A stretch of DNA of 54,751 bases from Candidatus Aphodovivens excrementavium (GCA_018715935.1 DVKR01000037.1:1-54751); one strand, 5' to 3'. Positions 16,088 through 24,770 are shown, counted from the stretch's first letter. Numbers and translations: made by a program. Notes: a model not told the origin generated them from the sequence alone.

Positions 16088-16864
16088 CTACACGTAGCGC
16101 CAATCCCTCGACACCGTGTTTGCGCCCAGCTCGAAGTGGAGCTTGGCGATGCCGAGGTCGATCTTGCCGCACGAGAGCGCGGGGAGCGCGATGGCGCGTA
16201 CCGAGGGCGTGTGATCTGCCGGTGTCTCCAGCTCGAAGCGGAAGCGCTGCTGGTTCATGGCGGTGGGCGCCAGCTGCGCGGCATCCATTCCCGCTGCGAA
16301 CCAAGAGGGAATTTCCCCTGAATCCGAACGCAAGGGTTTCGACACGCGGCACAGCTGCTCGACGGGTTTGACCTTGTGCGCCCGTCCTTGGTCGGTGCCG
16401 TATCCGACGGCGATGCACAGCGCGAACTTCTCGTGTTCGCCCACCTGTGCCGCACTGCCGCCTTTGCGGAACGTAAGCGCTACCCAGCAGGTGTTCAGCC
16501 CGAGAGAGTGCGAAAGCAGCACAAGACGCTCTCCGTAGTAGCCGCAGTGTTCGTCGAGGCTGGCGCCTTTGAGCCCTACCAGCGCAAAGTGGTTGCGCAC
16601 GTTGCGGAAGCTGCCGTATTTCGCCAGGGCTCCGTCAAACGCTTCGGGGTTGTCGCGAACAAGCTGGATGGAAAGTCCGGCCTGGGCGTTGCACCAGTCG
16701 ATCTCGTGTTCGAGCTCGGCGAGCGTCTCGCCCTCGATCGGGCGATCGTCGAAGCTGCGCACCGAATGGCGCGATTTCATCAGACCCACCAGCTCTTGGT
16801 AGCCGAGCGATGCCACGCACGCTTCGAACGGCGATGCTGCCGCGTTGTCGGGAATCCTGGTCAT
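16088..16864 (-). CDS. Nitroreductase family protein
   Basis: 258 residues from ATG 16864, supported by GAAGGAGAG. The family opening LMKSRHSVRSFDDRPIEGE is near residue 28-46, the FMN-binding mid-region includes GYYGERLVLLSHSLGLNTCW, and a second half carries AAQLAPTAMNQQRFRFE. It is longer than minimal NfsB-type enzymes and resembles the two-lobed anaerobe nitroreductases. It probably uses FMN and NAD(P)H or ferredoxin. It diverges from the LysR gene at 17194, which is its likely regulator. Substrate unknown. Confidence 0.88.
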   Translation of the reverse strand: MTRIPDNAAASPFEACVASLGYQELVGLMKSRHSVRSFDDRPIEGETLAELEHEIDWCNAQAGLSIQLVRDNPEAFDGALAKYGSFRNVRNHFALVGLKGASLDEHCGYYGERLVLLSHSLGLNTCWVALTFRKGGSAAQVGEHEKFALCIAVGYGTDQGRAHKVKPVEQLCRVSKPLRSDSGEIPSWFAAGMDAAQLAPTAMNQQRFRFELETPADHTPSVRAIALPALSCGKIDLGIAKLHFELGANTVSRDWRYV

Positions 16865-17079
16865 GTGCTCTCCTTCTCGCGGTTGGTTCGACGTGCCGAC
16901 GGGCTTGGCGGCTTCCCATCCGGGTGTCGTGCTAACAGGCGTGCGGTCAACTCGTTTGCCGCATCCCGCTTCGTCCAAAATAACGAACGGAAGCAGTATC
17001 TCCCACCGGTGCTTCTGTGTCAGCATCGGGAAAGGAAATTAAGACGGATGCTTGCCGCAATCGTCTATCCTGCCGATCA

Positions 17080-17108
17080 GTTATAACTCAAAGGTATAGG
17101 CTAATACC
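17080..17108. promoter_or_regulatory. Candidate LysR operator between nitroreductase and LysR genes
   Basis: Two dyads lie in the 329-bp divergent intergenic region: the palindrome GTTATAAC (17080-17087) and GGTAT-N6-ATACC (17093-17108). LysR-type regulators typically bind A/T-rich interrupted dyads of this kind near divergent promoters. The rest of 16865-17193 shows no gene. Confidence 0.5.
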
Positions 17109-17193
17109 ATCCAGAACCGTCTGTTCTTTGGCTTGCGGGCTGTCAGGCCGTGTGCGCCCGCTCTCCGATGTCGGGGCGAGAAAGGGGCTTTTC

Positions 17194-18084
17194 ATGTACA
17201 ATCCCCAGCTCGATACTTTTATCCGCGTTGCCGAGGCAGGGAGCTTTTCGAAAGCGGCATCTGCTCTGTTAATCACGCCGACGGCGGTCATTAAGCAGAT
17301 GAACCTGCTGGAATCGCGTCTGGTGCTCACCCTGTTTCACCGCTCGCACCAGGGGCTGTCGCTCACCAAGGCGGGTGAGTCGCTTCTGCGCGATGCTCGC
17401 CATATCGTCCAGTACTCCCAGGAGTCAGTTGCGCGCGCCCATATGGCCGAGCGCGCCGAAAAGCGCATCGTGTGTGTGGGCGTGTCGCTGATGACGCCGT
17501 CTTCGCCGTTTTCCCTCATGTGGCCGCGCGTGAAAGAGCTGTGTCCGGGTATGAGCATGCAGGTGGTCACCTTTGAGAACATGCCCGAGGCGGCGCGCGG
17601 CCTGGACAATCTGGGTCAGGACATGGATGTGGTGCTTGGCGTGTTTGACGACGCCTTCCTCAAAGAGCATGGGCGTGCTGGCCTTGAGCTTGCGCGCGAA
17701 CCGCTGCATTGCGCCGTTCCGGCGGGCAGCAGCTTGGCTGAGCGGAGCATCATCACGCTCGGCGATCTGCATGGTCATTCGCTGATGCTCATTCGGCGTG
17801 GCTGGAACGTGGAAATCGACCGTCTTCGCGACGAAGTGTTGGGGCGCCACCCCCAGATCGACGTCGTTGATTTTCCCCAATACCGCATCGAGGTGTTCAA
17901 CCGCTGCGCCAACGAGGATCTCGCACTTGCGACGCTTGCCATATGGGAGGACGTTCACCCTCTGCTGAAGACCGTCCCGACCGATTGGGAGTGCAAGGTG
18001 TCCTATGGCGTTCTGCACGCGCCCGAGCCTGCCGAGCACGTGCGCGAGTTCCTTGACGCGCTGGCAGAGATAATCGGGCGCTAG
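17194..18084 (+). CDS. LysR-family transcriptional regulator
   Basis: 296 residues. The winged helix-turn-helix is at about 1-60 (LDTFIRVAEAGSFSKAASAL, then PTAVIKQMNLLESRL, LTKAGESLL). The periplasmic-binding-protein-like effector domain follows from about 90. The ATG at 17194 follows GAGAAAGGGG. It is divergent from the nitroreductase gene with A/T-rich dyads between, so it probably controls that gene and itself. The effector cannot be inferred. Confidence 0.92.
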   Translation: MYNPQLDTFIRVAEAGSFSKAASALLITPTAVIKQMNLLESRLVLTLFHRSHQGLSLTKAGESLLRDARHIVQYSQESVARAHMAERAEKRIVCVGVSLMTPSSPFSLMWPRVKELCPGMSMQVVTFENMPEAARGLDNLGQDMDVVLGVFDDAFLKEHGRAGLELAREPLHCAVPAGSSLAERSIITLGDLHGHSLMLIRRGWNVEIDRLRDEVLGRHPQIDVVDFPQYRIEVFNRCANEDLALATLAIWEDVHPLLKTVPTDWECKVSYGVLHAPEPAEHVREFLDALAEIIGR

Positions 18085-18146
18085 CGCAAGGAACGCTTGC
18101 GACGCGACTCCGCGCCATGGTGACGCGCTCTACCCGTACGCCCTTG

Positions 18147-19142
18147 CTAGGTCTCGAGCGGCGCAGGATTATCCGAAAAAAGTTCTGAGCGAACCGCCAG
18201 ATGCGTATGCGTGAATTTGGGATCACTGTAGCGCAGACGTTTCCCCATGTAACCGGCGACTTGGTGGGCGAGACGATTGAAGGCGCCTGAATCAAGCAGT
18301 TGACGTGGGGAAACGGTAATCACAGTGTAGCCAAGCGTAGCGAGGATATTTCTTCTTCGCGCGTCGCTTTCCTGCTGTACGGGGTCAAGATGATAGCGCG
18401 CGCTGTCGTACTCGAGGCACAGCTTGTGTTCCGGCCAGCACAAATCGCATACGCATGAAGCACGATCTGCTCGGTTTCGCTTGCTCGGCGGTACGTCGAC
18501 TTTAAAATTCAGCTGCGGTGAGGGTATGCCGTATCCTCCCATTGCGTAGGGGAGTGTTAAAAGCATTGCCAGAAGAGTTTCCATAGGTGAAGCAGACCCG
18601 TCGATTACGTAATGTGCGGCGCGTTGGGCCTTTTTGTGTCCGGGGATATTTGTAAATTTCTGAAGGTAGGCCGATAGCTTTGCTGCAGACGTGAGTGGCT
18701 CGTCGCGGTTGAGTGCTGGCGCGCCTGGCCGAAGCGCGTAGGTGCCGCAAAGCTCGAAGCCTAGCTGAACCAGTTGCCCGACGGTAAGTGACGGGGAAAA
18801 CTGTGCGAAGCACAGTTCGGGCGACGCAATGAGGAAATCGCCTCCGGCTTCGACGAAAGATGAAGGCATCTTGTTGGCGTATCCGCCGCCTTCGCATGTA
18901 TGAGAGACGATCGATCTGGTTCGCGTACGGGCCGCGTTCGATCCCACCATCACATGGAGGGGTAGTTGACAACCGGCGGGTCGTCGGTTTCCACCTGCAA
19001 GTTTGGGTTTTGCAGCAGACGAAAGGATCCGTTGCGCCTTGAGGGTTGCATTGCGTCGCTGGCGAGGCGTTCCCAAAAAGCGAGGCCCGACGCATCGCCA
19101 GTATTCAAGAGCACTGTTATGTCCAACCACGACGGAATTCAT
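18147..19142 (-). CDS. Hypothetical protein with DUF559/Vsr-like nuclease domain
   Basis: 331 residues. The C-terminal third looks like a restriction-endonuclease-fold domain of the DUF559/Vsr type. CDLCWPEHKLCLEYDS supplies the acidic core with Glu in LEYDS, and DARRRNILATLGYTVITVSP matches the usual ending of such domains. The N-terminus (MNSVVVGHNSALEYWR) resembles the opening of AbiEi-like antitoxin or regulator proteins; the middle is unassigned. A consensus TATAAT ends 6 nt before the ATG, so the mRNA is probably leaderless. Families like this recur in Coriobacteriia, but their role, defence, toxin-antitoxin or repair, is not known to me. No partner toxin gene is adjacent. Confidence 0.65.
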   Translation of the reverse strand: MNSVVVGHNSALEYWRCVGPRFLGTPRQRRNATLKAQRILSSAAKPKLAGGNRRPAGCQLPLHVMVGSNAARTRTRSIVSHTCEGGGYANKMPSSFVEAGGDFLIASPELCFAQFSPSLTVGQLVQLGFELCGTYALRPGAPALNRDEPLTSAAKLSAYLQKFTNIPGHKKAQRAAHYVIDGSASPMETLLAMLLTLPYAMGGYGIPSPQLNFKVDVPPSKRNRADRASCVCDLCWPEHKLCLEYDSARYHLDPVQQESDARRRNILATLGYTVITVSPRQLLDSGAFNRLAHQVAGYMGKRLRYSDPKFTHTHLAVRSELFSDNPAPLET

Positions 19143-19148
19143 GCATCC

Positions 19149-19154
19149 ATTATA
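19149..19154 (-). promoter_or_regulatory. -10 box implying a leaderless mRNA
   Basis: TATAAT on the minus strand ends 6 nt before the ATG at 19142. Transcription would start at or next to the A of the start codon. There is no Shine-Dalgarno sequence, which agrees. Confidence 0.6.
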
Positions 19155-19844
19155 AGAAAAGATGGCACAAATTTACAGTTCGGGCAATTTCTCTGGAGTA
19201 GTAAAAATGCTGTTACGGCATCGGGCGCTAAAGTGCGAAACAAAAGAATCGCAATCGCAAGGCGCAATAAGATAGCCTTGTACGTGTTGCGCCTGATGAA
19301 AGCCTCGTTTAGAGCACTCATGGAAATAGTAAGATCAAAAAATGGGATAAGCTTTGGGGTGCATACCGTGGTCTAGATTGCGCTTGAGAATAGATTCGAA
19401 GCGTTATACACGAAAAAAAATGACCAAACCGAAAATTTCTGCCAAATATTGCCGTGACGCATCTTGTTTCATGAACAATTCAGGACTTGACGTCCTGCTG
19501 TGTTCTGCGATCTATGCATATCGTCATGCATCTATGTATGTCGTCAGGTAGGAAAGACGCATTCGTCTTTGAGGTCGTGTAGCGGCGGCTGACGGCAATG
19601 TTAGTCCGTTTCGCGTGGAAGTCTATCCGCCGGCAAGTAAGCCCGCTTCGCGTGGGTGCTGATCCGCCAGAGCTTGTCGCGACATCCCTTTTCGCCTGGT
19701 CTCTTGCGAAGCGCATCTCGACGATCGTAGTGTGTCGCTACGCAAGGGGATGTACAATAGATTTGAGCGATTATGCTATGCGTCGGTTGCATGCTGGCCC
19801 GAAGGCGGGATGCGCGGCTGACGGTGAGTGAAGGGGAGGCGTCC
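19155..19844. other. AT-rich gene-free stretch with small repeats
   Basis: About 690 bp without a convincing gene. The first half is clearly more A/T-rich than its neighbours, a possible sign of transferred or decayed DNA. It holds two adjacent 20-bp units (19511-19530 and 19531-19550, 16 of 20 identical), a hairpin AAGACG-CATT-CGTCTT (19554-19569) and a TACAAT -10-like box (about 19754-19759) that may serve the downstream LysR gene. Confidence 0.5.
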
Positions 19845-20771
19845 GTGGAATTCGAGCAGCTGCGTCAGCTTGATGCCATCGCCCGCGAGGGCACGTTTTC
19901 GGCTGCGGCCGAAGCGCTTCATACCTCTCAGCCCTCCATCAGCCGCTCGATGCGCGCGCTTGAGCGCGAGCTGGGATGCGAGCTGTTCCGACGTACGCGC
20001 AACCGCGTCGAGCTCAACGACGAAGGCCGCCGCGCGCTTTCCCACGCACGGGCGATACTGGCGGAGGAGAGGCGCATGCGCGATGCGTTCGACGAGATTG
20101 CGCGCAAGAAGCGAACCATCCACGTGTTGTCGGTTGCGCCTGCACCGGTGTGGAGGCTCACCGCGCAGGTAGTGGGGCGCTTTCCGGGAACCATCCTCAC
20201 TTCCGAGCTTGTTGACGATGAACGCGAAGCAGAGCGTCGTTTGTTCGATCGTTCGGCGGACATCGTCATCATGCGCCGCCCTCTGGGGCTTCCCAATCTG
20301 ACATGCACGCCGTTTATGGTGGAAAACCTGTTTGTCTACGTGCGTGCCAACGACGAGCTTACCGCCCGAACAAGCGTGCGCGCCGCTGACCTTGACGGGC
20401 GCACGTTTCTCATGAACGCAGAGGTGGGCTTTTGGGGAGATGTGGTGCGGCGCGCCATGCCCAATGCTCGTTTCATCGAGCAGAACGATCCTACAGTGCT
20501 CGCGCAGCTTCTCCGCACGTCCGACCTGCCGGGCTTTGTTACCGACGTGTCTGAGTTCGAGCGCTCCTTCGGTGAAGATGCTGGTCGCGTGCGCATACCT
20601 ATACAGGACGCGGATGCGCACGCGACGTTCTACGCGGTAGCGTTGCTCGACGCGCCGCAGGCGGTGGCAGACATCATGTCGTCGCTGCGGCGGTGGAGCG
20701 ACGACATGTCTGATGAGCGCTCGGTTGTCTCGGATGCCGGCGCGGGAGGCTGCGAGAAGGTGGGAAGCTAG
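19845..20771 (+). CDS. LysR-family transcriptional regulator
   Basis: 308 residues from the GTG at 19845, chosen because GGGGAGG lies 5-6 nt upstream and the protein then begins VEFEQLRQLDAIAREGTF, the family's normal start. Helix-turn-helix AAAEALHTSQPSISRSMRALERELGC is at about 16-42 (typical CysB/CbbR group), and the effector domain runs from about 90. It is convergent with the aldo/keto reductase gene, 10 bp away. It may regulate that gene or the redox genes further upstream. Confidence 0.91.
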   Translation: MEFEQLRQLDAIAREGTFSAAAEALHTSQPSISRSMRALERELGCELFRRTRNRVELNDEGRRALSHARAILAEERRMRDAFDEIARKKRTIHVLSVAPAPVWRLTAQVVGRFPGTILTSELVDDEREAERRLFDRSADIVIMRRPLGLPNLTCTPFMVENLFVYVRANDELTARTSVRAADLDGRTFLMNAEVGFWGDVVRRAMPNARFIEQNDPTVLAQLLRTSDLPGFVTDVSEFERSFGEDAGRVRIPIQDADAHATFYAVALLDAPQAVADIMSSLRRWSDDMSDERSVVSDAGAGGCEKVGS

Positions 20772-20781
20772 TGTCGGGGAG

Positions 20782-21636
20782 TTAACCGATCTGCCCCCTC
20801 ACCATCTGCAGCAGCCCGCCGATGAGCTGGGTGTCGGTGTGGTCGAAGCACAGCGACCGCCCGCAATCCAGCTCGGCGATCCTAGTGCGGTCGCCATCGT
20901 CCAACGCGAAATCGAAGACGTTGAAGTTCTCGGCCATTCGCTCTGCGCGCACGGTCTTGGGTATGACGATGACGCCTTGGTCTAGCTGGTAGCGCAGAGC
21001 CACCTGCCCCACGCTCCTGCCGTGCTTTGCCGCGATTTCCGCCAATAGCGGGTTCTGGAAAAAGCCGTTTGCGCCCTCGGCGAACGGGCCCCAGCCCATG
21101 TGAGCCACGCCGAGTCGCTCCATGTTGGCGTGTGCTGCGCCCTGCTGCCAGAAAACATGCGTCTCAATCTGGTTTACCATCGGCTTGACTTGGGAAAACG
21201 TGCACAGATCAAGCAAACGCACCGGATCGAAGTTCGACACGCCGATAGCGCGCACCAGCCCGTCGGCGTAGGCGCGCTCCATGTCGCGCCAGGCGGCGTG
21301 GTAGTCGTTGTAGGCCTGATGCAACAGCATGAGGTCGATCTGCTCAAGGCCTAAGAGCTCTCGAGAGCGCTCGATAGAGGCATAGGTCCGCCCTTCGCCA
21401 TACTCCGACACCCATACCTTGCTTACGACGAAAAGGTCCTCGCGTGCCACGTTGCATGCTGCTACGGCTGCCCCGACGCCGCGCTCGTTGCCGTAAGCCT
21501 GCGCCGTGTCGATCAGGCGGTAGCCTGTTTCGATCGCGTCTGCCACGCAGCGCTGCGCCTCCGCATCGTCGATTTGAAACACGCCGTATCCCAGTTGGGG
21601 CATCGTAACGCCGTTTGCAAGTTCAACGTACTCCAT
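20782..21636 (-). CDS. Aldo/keto reductase
   Basis: 284 residues, full length. The catalytic tetrad is visible: Asp43 (LIDTAQAYGNE), Tyr48, Lys73 (VVSKVW) and His106 (LLHQAY). The NADPH-binding end includes VIVIPKTVRAERMAENFNV. It is a (beta/alpha)8 barrel reducing aldehydes or ketones. Its C-terminal sequence is like that of the minus-strand fragment at 14630-14836, so the window once held at least three reductases. The start follows AAAGGAAGGTGACGC. Substrate unknown. Confidence 0.93.
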   Translation of the reverse strand: MEYVELANGVTMPQLGYGVFQIDDAEAQRCVADAIETGYRLIDTAQAYGNERGVGAAVAACNVAREDLFVVSKVWVSEYGEGRTYASIERSRELLGLEQIDLMLLHQAYNDYHAAWRDMERAYADGLVRAIGVSNFDPVRLLDLCTFSQVKPMVNQIETHVFWQQGAAHANMERLGVAHMGWGPFAEGANGFFQNPLLAEIAAKHGRSVGQVALRYQLDQGVIVIPKTVRAERMAENFNVFDFALDDGDRTRIAELDCGRSLCFDHTDTQLIGGLLQMVRGQIG

Positions 21637-22004
21637 GCGTCACCTTCCTTTCATGCGGCTTTCTGCCGCGTGCCGTTTCGTTTGCGATGGCCTTGCGCCA
21701 TCTTGGCTTTCATTGTGCAGGCGCATCGCTGCGAAGTACAATGCCGGATGTCTATTCCAGTATGCAGTTGAAGCATGCTCGAGTGCCTCTCGTCTCCCTG
21801 TCGAGTAAAGCGGGGGAAAGCACCTCCTTCGCTTCGAGGTTGTCCTAATTTAAAAGGAATCGGGGCGTTCAGAAGGAGCTGGGGCGGGTCGTGGGTATCG
21901 AGCATGCAGTTTAAGAAATGTTTAACCTGTCGGGCGCGCTGCCTGCGTGCGGATGCGATAAGCTCAGAATCGAAAGGGGCTCCGACGCTCAGAGGGGGTG
22001 TCCT
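21637..22004. other. Gene-free stretch with small hairpins
   Basis: No gene is supported here. Two short hairpins are visible: GCGGC-TTTCT-GCCGC (21655-21669) and GATGGC-CTTGC-GCCATC (21686-21702). The first is within the likely 5' leader of the aldo/keto reductase. Confidence 0.4.
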
Positions 22005-22520
22005 GTGAAGATCGGCAGGCGGTTGGCCGTTTCAAATAATGTCATGGCTGTGGTCCCTGCAGCGATTGGGCTGATAGCTTGCGCGGTAGCCGTGGTTGCG
22101 GCGTGGGTGCTCATCGGGGACGCCTTAGGTTTGAGGGGCGCAGGCGCCGACGGGATCGACTGGGTGAAATTAATCGTCGCGCAAGAACTGGTTGAACCCG
22201 AGGGGGCTGCGGATGCCGCCACTGCGGCTGAATCTGCGCTTAAATCTGCCATCGCCATTGGCTACTACGATCCCGGGCATTATTGCTTTCTCGTGGTAGA
22301 CGGGCGGCAGAAAAATACGCGCGGGATGTTTCTCGAAGAAATGTCGAGTCTGTTCGAACAGCTGGGCTGCTGCGTTGCCTACAACCTCGACGGCGGCCAC
22401 TGCTCCTTCATGACGCTGGGAGCGCAGGTGGCAAACCATCCCTACAAAAAAGACCATGGGGTTGCTGACGGTATTTTCATCTGCGAATCCCCGGCGTCCA
22501 GTCAGGCGAAAGGGGAATAA
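22005..22520 (+). pseudogene. Shortened phosphodiester glycosidase (NAGPA family)
   Basis: 171 codons from a GTG at 22005. An N-terminal signal-anchor (about 10-45, hydrophobic) is followed after a short linker by only the last ~85 residues of the NAGPA/DUF2233 domain: IGYYDPGHYCFLVVDGRQ, then RGMFLEEMSSLFEQLGC and AYNLDGGHCSFM. The full-length family normally has about 200 more residues, including the first half of the catalytic domain. An in-frame internal deletion is the simplest explanation. It remains open, so a small protein may still be made, but enzyme activity is unlikely. In the family, these exported proteins cleave phosphodiester-linked sugars on polysaccharides. Confidence 0.65.
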
Positions 22521-22521
22521 G

Positions 22522-22740
22522 GTGGCGAAAGACGATCGGTTTGAGCGTTCAGTTCCACCGCGTATCGGGCTCCCGTTCAGGGTCATGGCGCACGTCGCTT
22601 GCGTGATGTCTCTCGCATTCGCAGCGTTTCTCGTGCGCGACTTTTTCAACCTCCGCATGGTTTTCGCACCCCACCACCCAGCGATCAGAGACAGGCGACT
22701 GCAGGTTCGCTTGCGGGGGCGTTTGTGCTGTACGGGGTAG
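22522..22740 (+). pseudogene. N-terminal fragment of an unidentified membrane protein
   Basis: A GTG 1 bp after the preceding stop, with AAAGGGG upstream, opens 72 codons. One hydrophobic segment (MAHVACVMSLAFAAFLV) is followed at about residue 50 by arginine-rich sequence that reads like out-of-frame DedA DNA. I interpret it as the start of a membrane partner of the glycosidase whose remainder was deleted and replaced by the DedA fragment. Function unknown. Confidence 0.45.
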
Positions 22741-23180
22741 GATGCCTTCTCTCGCAAGAGCGGCTTTCTCGGCTGTTCGACACGCGTCCGCTGCGACTTC
22801 TCGGCTTTAAGGGCGACGACGTGCGGCGCGTAGTGTCGTGGTTCGAGCGTCACGGGCAGATCACGGTGCTCATCTGCCGCTGCATTCCGGGCATCCGCAG
22901 CCTCATCTCCATCCCGGCGGGCACGGCGCGCATGGGGATCGCACGGTTTACCGTTTACATGCTTGTGGGATCAGCGGTGTGGAACACGCTGCTGTGCTCG
23001 CTGGGAGCCGCTGCGGGAAGCGCCTGGCAGCAGGTGTCCGATCAGGTGTCGTGGGTGTCGGACATCGTGACGTACGCGCTTGTTGCGATTATTGTTGCGG
23101 CTGCGGCGTGGTGGATCGCGCGCCGTGCCGTCCCTGCCTGGCGCGAGGGGCGGGGACGAGGCGAAAATACTTTGAGATGA
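22690..23180 (+). pseudogene. N-terminally truncated DedA family membrane protein
   Basis: From about GSLAGAFVLYGVG (22704) the sequence is a clear DedA/SNARE-associated protein. The core WFERHGQITVLICRCIPGIR, then ISIPAGTARMGIARF and GSAVWNTLLCSLGA are hallmark motifs, followed by a last transmembrane helix. The usual N-terminal helix, re-entrant loop and Glu/Pro motifs (about 45-50 residues) are absent; upstream in-frame codons are unrelated Arg/Pro-rich sequence. DedA proteins flip polyprenyl phosphates or phospholipids. This copy is probably inactive. Confidence 0.75.
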
Positions 23181-23221
23181 CGACCTGCCAGGTCTGCGTA
23201 CCCGTGGCTCCTCGACGGAGG

Positions 23222-24418
23222 TTAGCGCGCGACGTCGTTGTAGGAATCGCGGTCGGTGTACCAGGCGTAGGAGTAGGAGTTGCCGAACTCGCAGGACCCA
23301 AACGCCTCGTCGAATTCGTCTGAAGCGCCGCCGGCAAGCGGGTATCCGGCTCTGCGTCGCTCCCTCTCGCGCTCCTCGTCTCGCCTGATGCGCGCCATCG
23401 CTTCCGCGTGCCGCTTCTTTTCGGCGCGGTCACGCCTGCCGCGTTCTTCTTTCGTGTAGCGGTCGAGTCGGGCGCGCTGCGGCTTGAAGAACAGACGCCG
23501 TTCGGTTGGAGATCTGAGGATCGAGCTATAATTCGCCGTTATCTGAACAAGATCCCAGACGTCGTCGTAGCAGGCCCGGGTGAGGAGGTTCAGCTCGGCG
23601 CGCAACAGGATGAGCCGGCGCCCCCAGTCCGTGCGCATCGCATGCCGGTCGTCGGGCTTTCTCCCGTGGTAGGGGCGTACCCAGCCGCATTCTCGTCCGT
23701 AGGCGAACCGGAGATTGCGCGAGAACGTGCCGAACGCCTTCCAAAACTCTCGCTCGCAAGCCAGGATGCGATCGGCGGGCAACGCGCGGTCAAACGCCTC
23801 AACGAGGTTGGGCAGCGAGGGAAGCGCGCGGGCGGCTACGGTGGAGATGCCGGAGGGCTCCTCGCTGTGCAGGCGCCGGCGCAGATTGGCGTGCAGCGAC
23901 GTCACTCGCTTTATGTTGAACGCGGGCGGCGCGAGCTTCGCGAAGGTTTCGGCCTCGACGGCGAAGTAGCATGCCGTCTCGCGCCGGTCGAGCGGCAGCG
24001 GGTTGCCGTCCACGAGCGCTCCGTAAAGCTTCGTCGCTTCGTCCCACGAGCTGCGCAGCCCCCAGCTTTCGTTCAGCTGGGTGAACAAGCGATGTGTCCA
24101 GTCCGTGTCCGTTTTGAGAAGCGAAAGCTCTGCGAGAGCCTTGTCTGCGGCATCCTCCGGAAGGACGCAGCGCGTCTGCGGATAGGGGTTCGCCCGATCG
24201 AACGAGCTCACCACCTCAAGCGCCCATGCGTTGTGGTCTCCCTCGAAACAGGGGATCCCGTAGCGTTTGCGAGCCGAATCGAGACGCTGGAGTTCTTCGT
24301 AGCGCTTCTTCGCTTTGCCGAAGGGGAGAAGCGGCTTGGCTGCTCCCGCGCGCACGTCGTTCCAGTCGTCGCGGTTTGCGTGCATGATAAGTTTGAAATC
24401 TTCAAGGAACGATGTCAT
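23222..24418 (-). CDS. Hypothetical protein with charged C-terminal helix
   Basis: 398 residues, not recognised. No signal peptide or membrane segment. The N-terminal 300 residues are mixed helical with conserved-looking Trp and Tyr positions. Residues about 312-355 form a very basic/acidic single helix (ERGRRDRAEKKRHAEAMARI and RRDEERERERRR). The end is acidic, then Ser/Tyr-rich (GNSYSYAWYTDRDSY). The start at 24418 follows AAAGGAG, and codon use matches the neighbourhood, so it is a real gene. It is monocistronic and convergent with the DedA remnant. Confidence 0.6.
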   Translation of the reverse strand: MTSFLEDFKLIMHANRDDWNDVRAGAAKPLLPFGKAKKRYEELQRLDSARKRYGIPCFEGDHNAWALEVVSSFDRANPYPQTRCVLPEDAADKALAELSLLKTDTDWTHRLFTQLNESWGLRSSWDEATKLYGALVDGNPLPLDRRETACYFAVEAETFAKLAPPAFNIKRVTSLHANLRRRLHSEEPSGISTVAARALPSLPNLVEAFDRALPADRILACEREFWKAFGTFSRNLRFAYGRECGWVRPYHGRKPDDRHAMRTDWGRRLILLRAELNLLTRACYDDVWDLVQITANYSSILRSPTERRLFFKPQRARLDRYTKEERGRRDRAEKKRHAEAMARIRRDEERERERRRAGYPLAGGASDEFDEAFGSCEFGNSYSYAWYTDRDSYNDVAR

Positions 24419-24551
24419 CGTCGAGCTCCTTTCGGATCATGTCTACTGACGAAGCTCAACGCAATAGTACCGCATCGCGCAAGGATCATAGGTTTTCAAA
24501 TTCAGCAAGCGAATGAATGAAAAAAGCCCCGGGCTGGGGCTTTAGTTCAAG

Positions 24552-24627
24552 TGGTGGACCGTCGGGGACTCGAACCCCGGACCTTGGGATTAAGAGTCCC
24601 CTGCTCTACCAACTAAGCTAACGGTCC
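24552..24627 (-). tRNA. tRNA-Lys (anticodon CTT)
   Basis: Minus-strand cloverleaf with acceptor GGACCGT/ACGGTCC and anticodon loop CTCTTAA (anticodon CTT, decodes AAG). The T-loop is GGTTCGAGTCC, the discriminator is A and CCA is encoded. It lies 21 bp downstream of tRNA-His in the same transcription unit. Confidence 0.96.
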
Positions 24628-24648
24628 ATGAAGTGTCGTTTTGCGCGC

Positions 24649-24726
24649 TGGGGTGGGTAATCGGACTCGAACCGACGACCTCCAGAGCCACAATCTGGCG
24701 TTCTAGCCAACTGAACTATACCCACC
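24649..24726 (-). tRNA. tRNA-His (anticodon GTG)
   Basis: Minus-strand cloverleaf with GTGGGTA/TACCCAC acceptor and the extra G-1 opposite C73 that is diagnostic for tRNA-His. The anticodon loop TTGTGGC gives GTG, and CCA is encoded. It is the first gene of the His-Lys tRNA unit. Confidence 0.96.
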
Positions 24727-24741
24727 ATGGCGCGAAGAAGT

Positions 24742-24770
24742 ATTATACGTACGTTGGTTTTCATGCGCAA
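24742..24770 (-). promoter_or_regulatory. Promoter of the tRNA-His/tRNA-Lys unit
   Basis: On the minus strand, TTGCGC (24770-24765) and TATAAT (24747-24742) have an ideal 17-nt spacer. The -10 lies 15 nt before the tRNA-His 5' end. Confidence 0.85.

Noticed and set aside
19354-19551. A 65-residue ORF in the AT-rich gap
   Set aside because: No ribosome site, no similarity I recognise and the 3' half overlaps a tandem repeat.
22005-22520. Intact small secreted glycosidase
   Set aside because: Only the final third of the catalytic domain is present, so calling it a functional enzyme is not supported.
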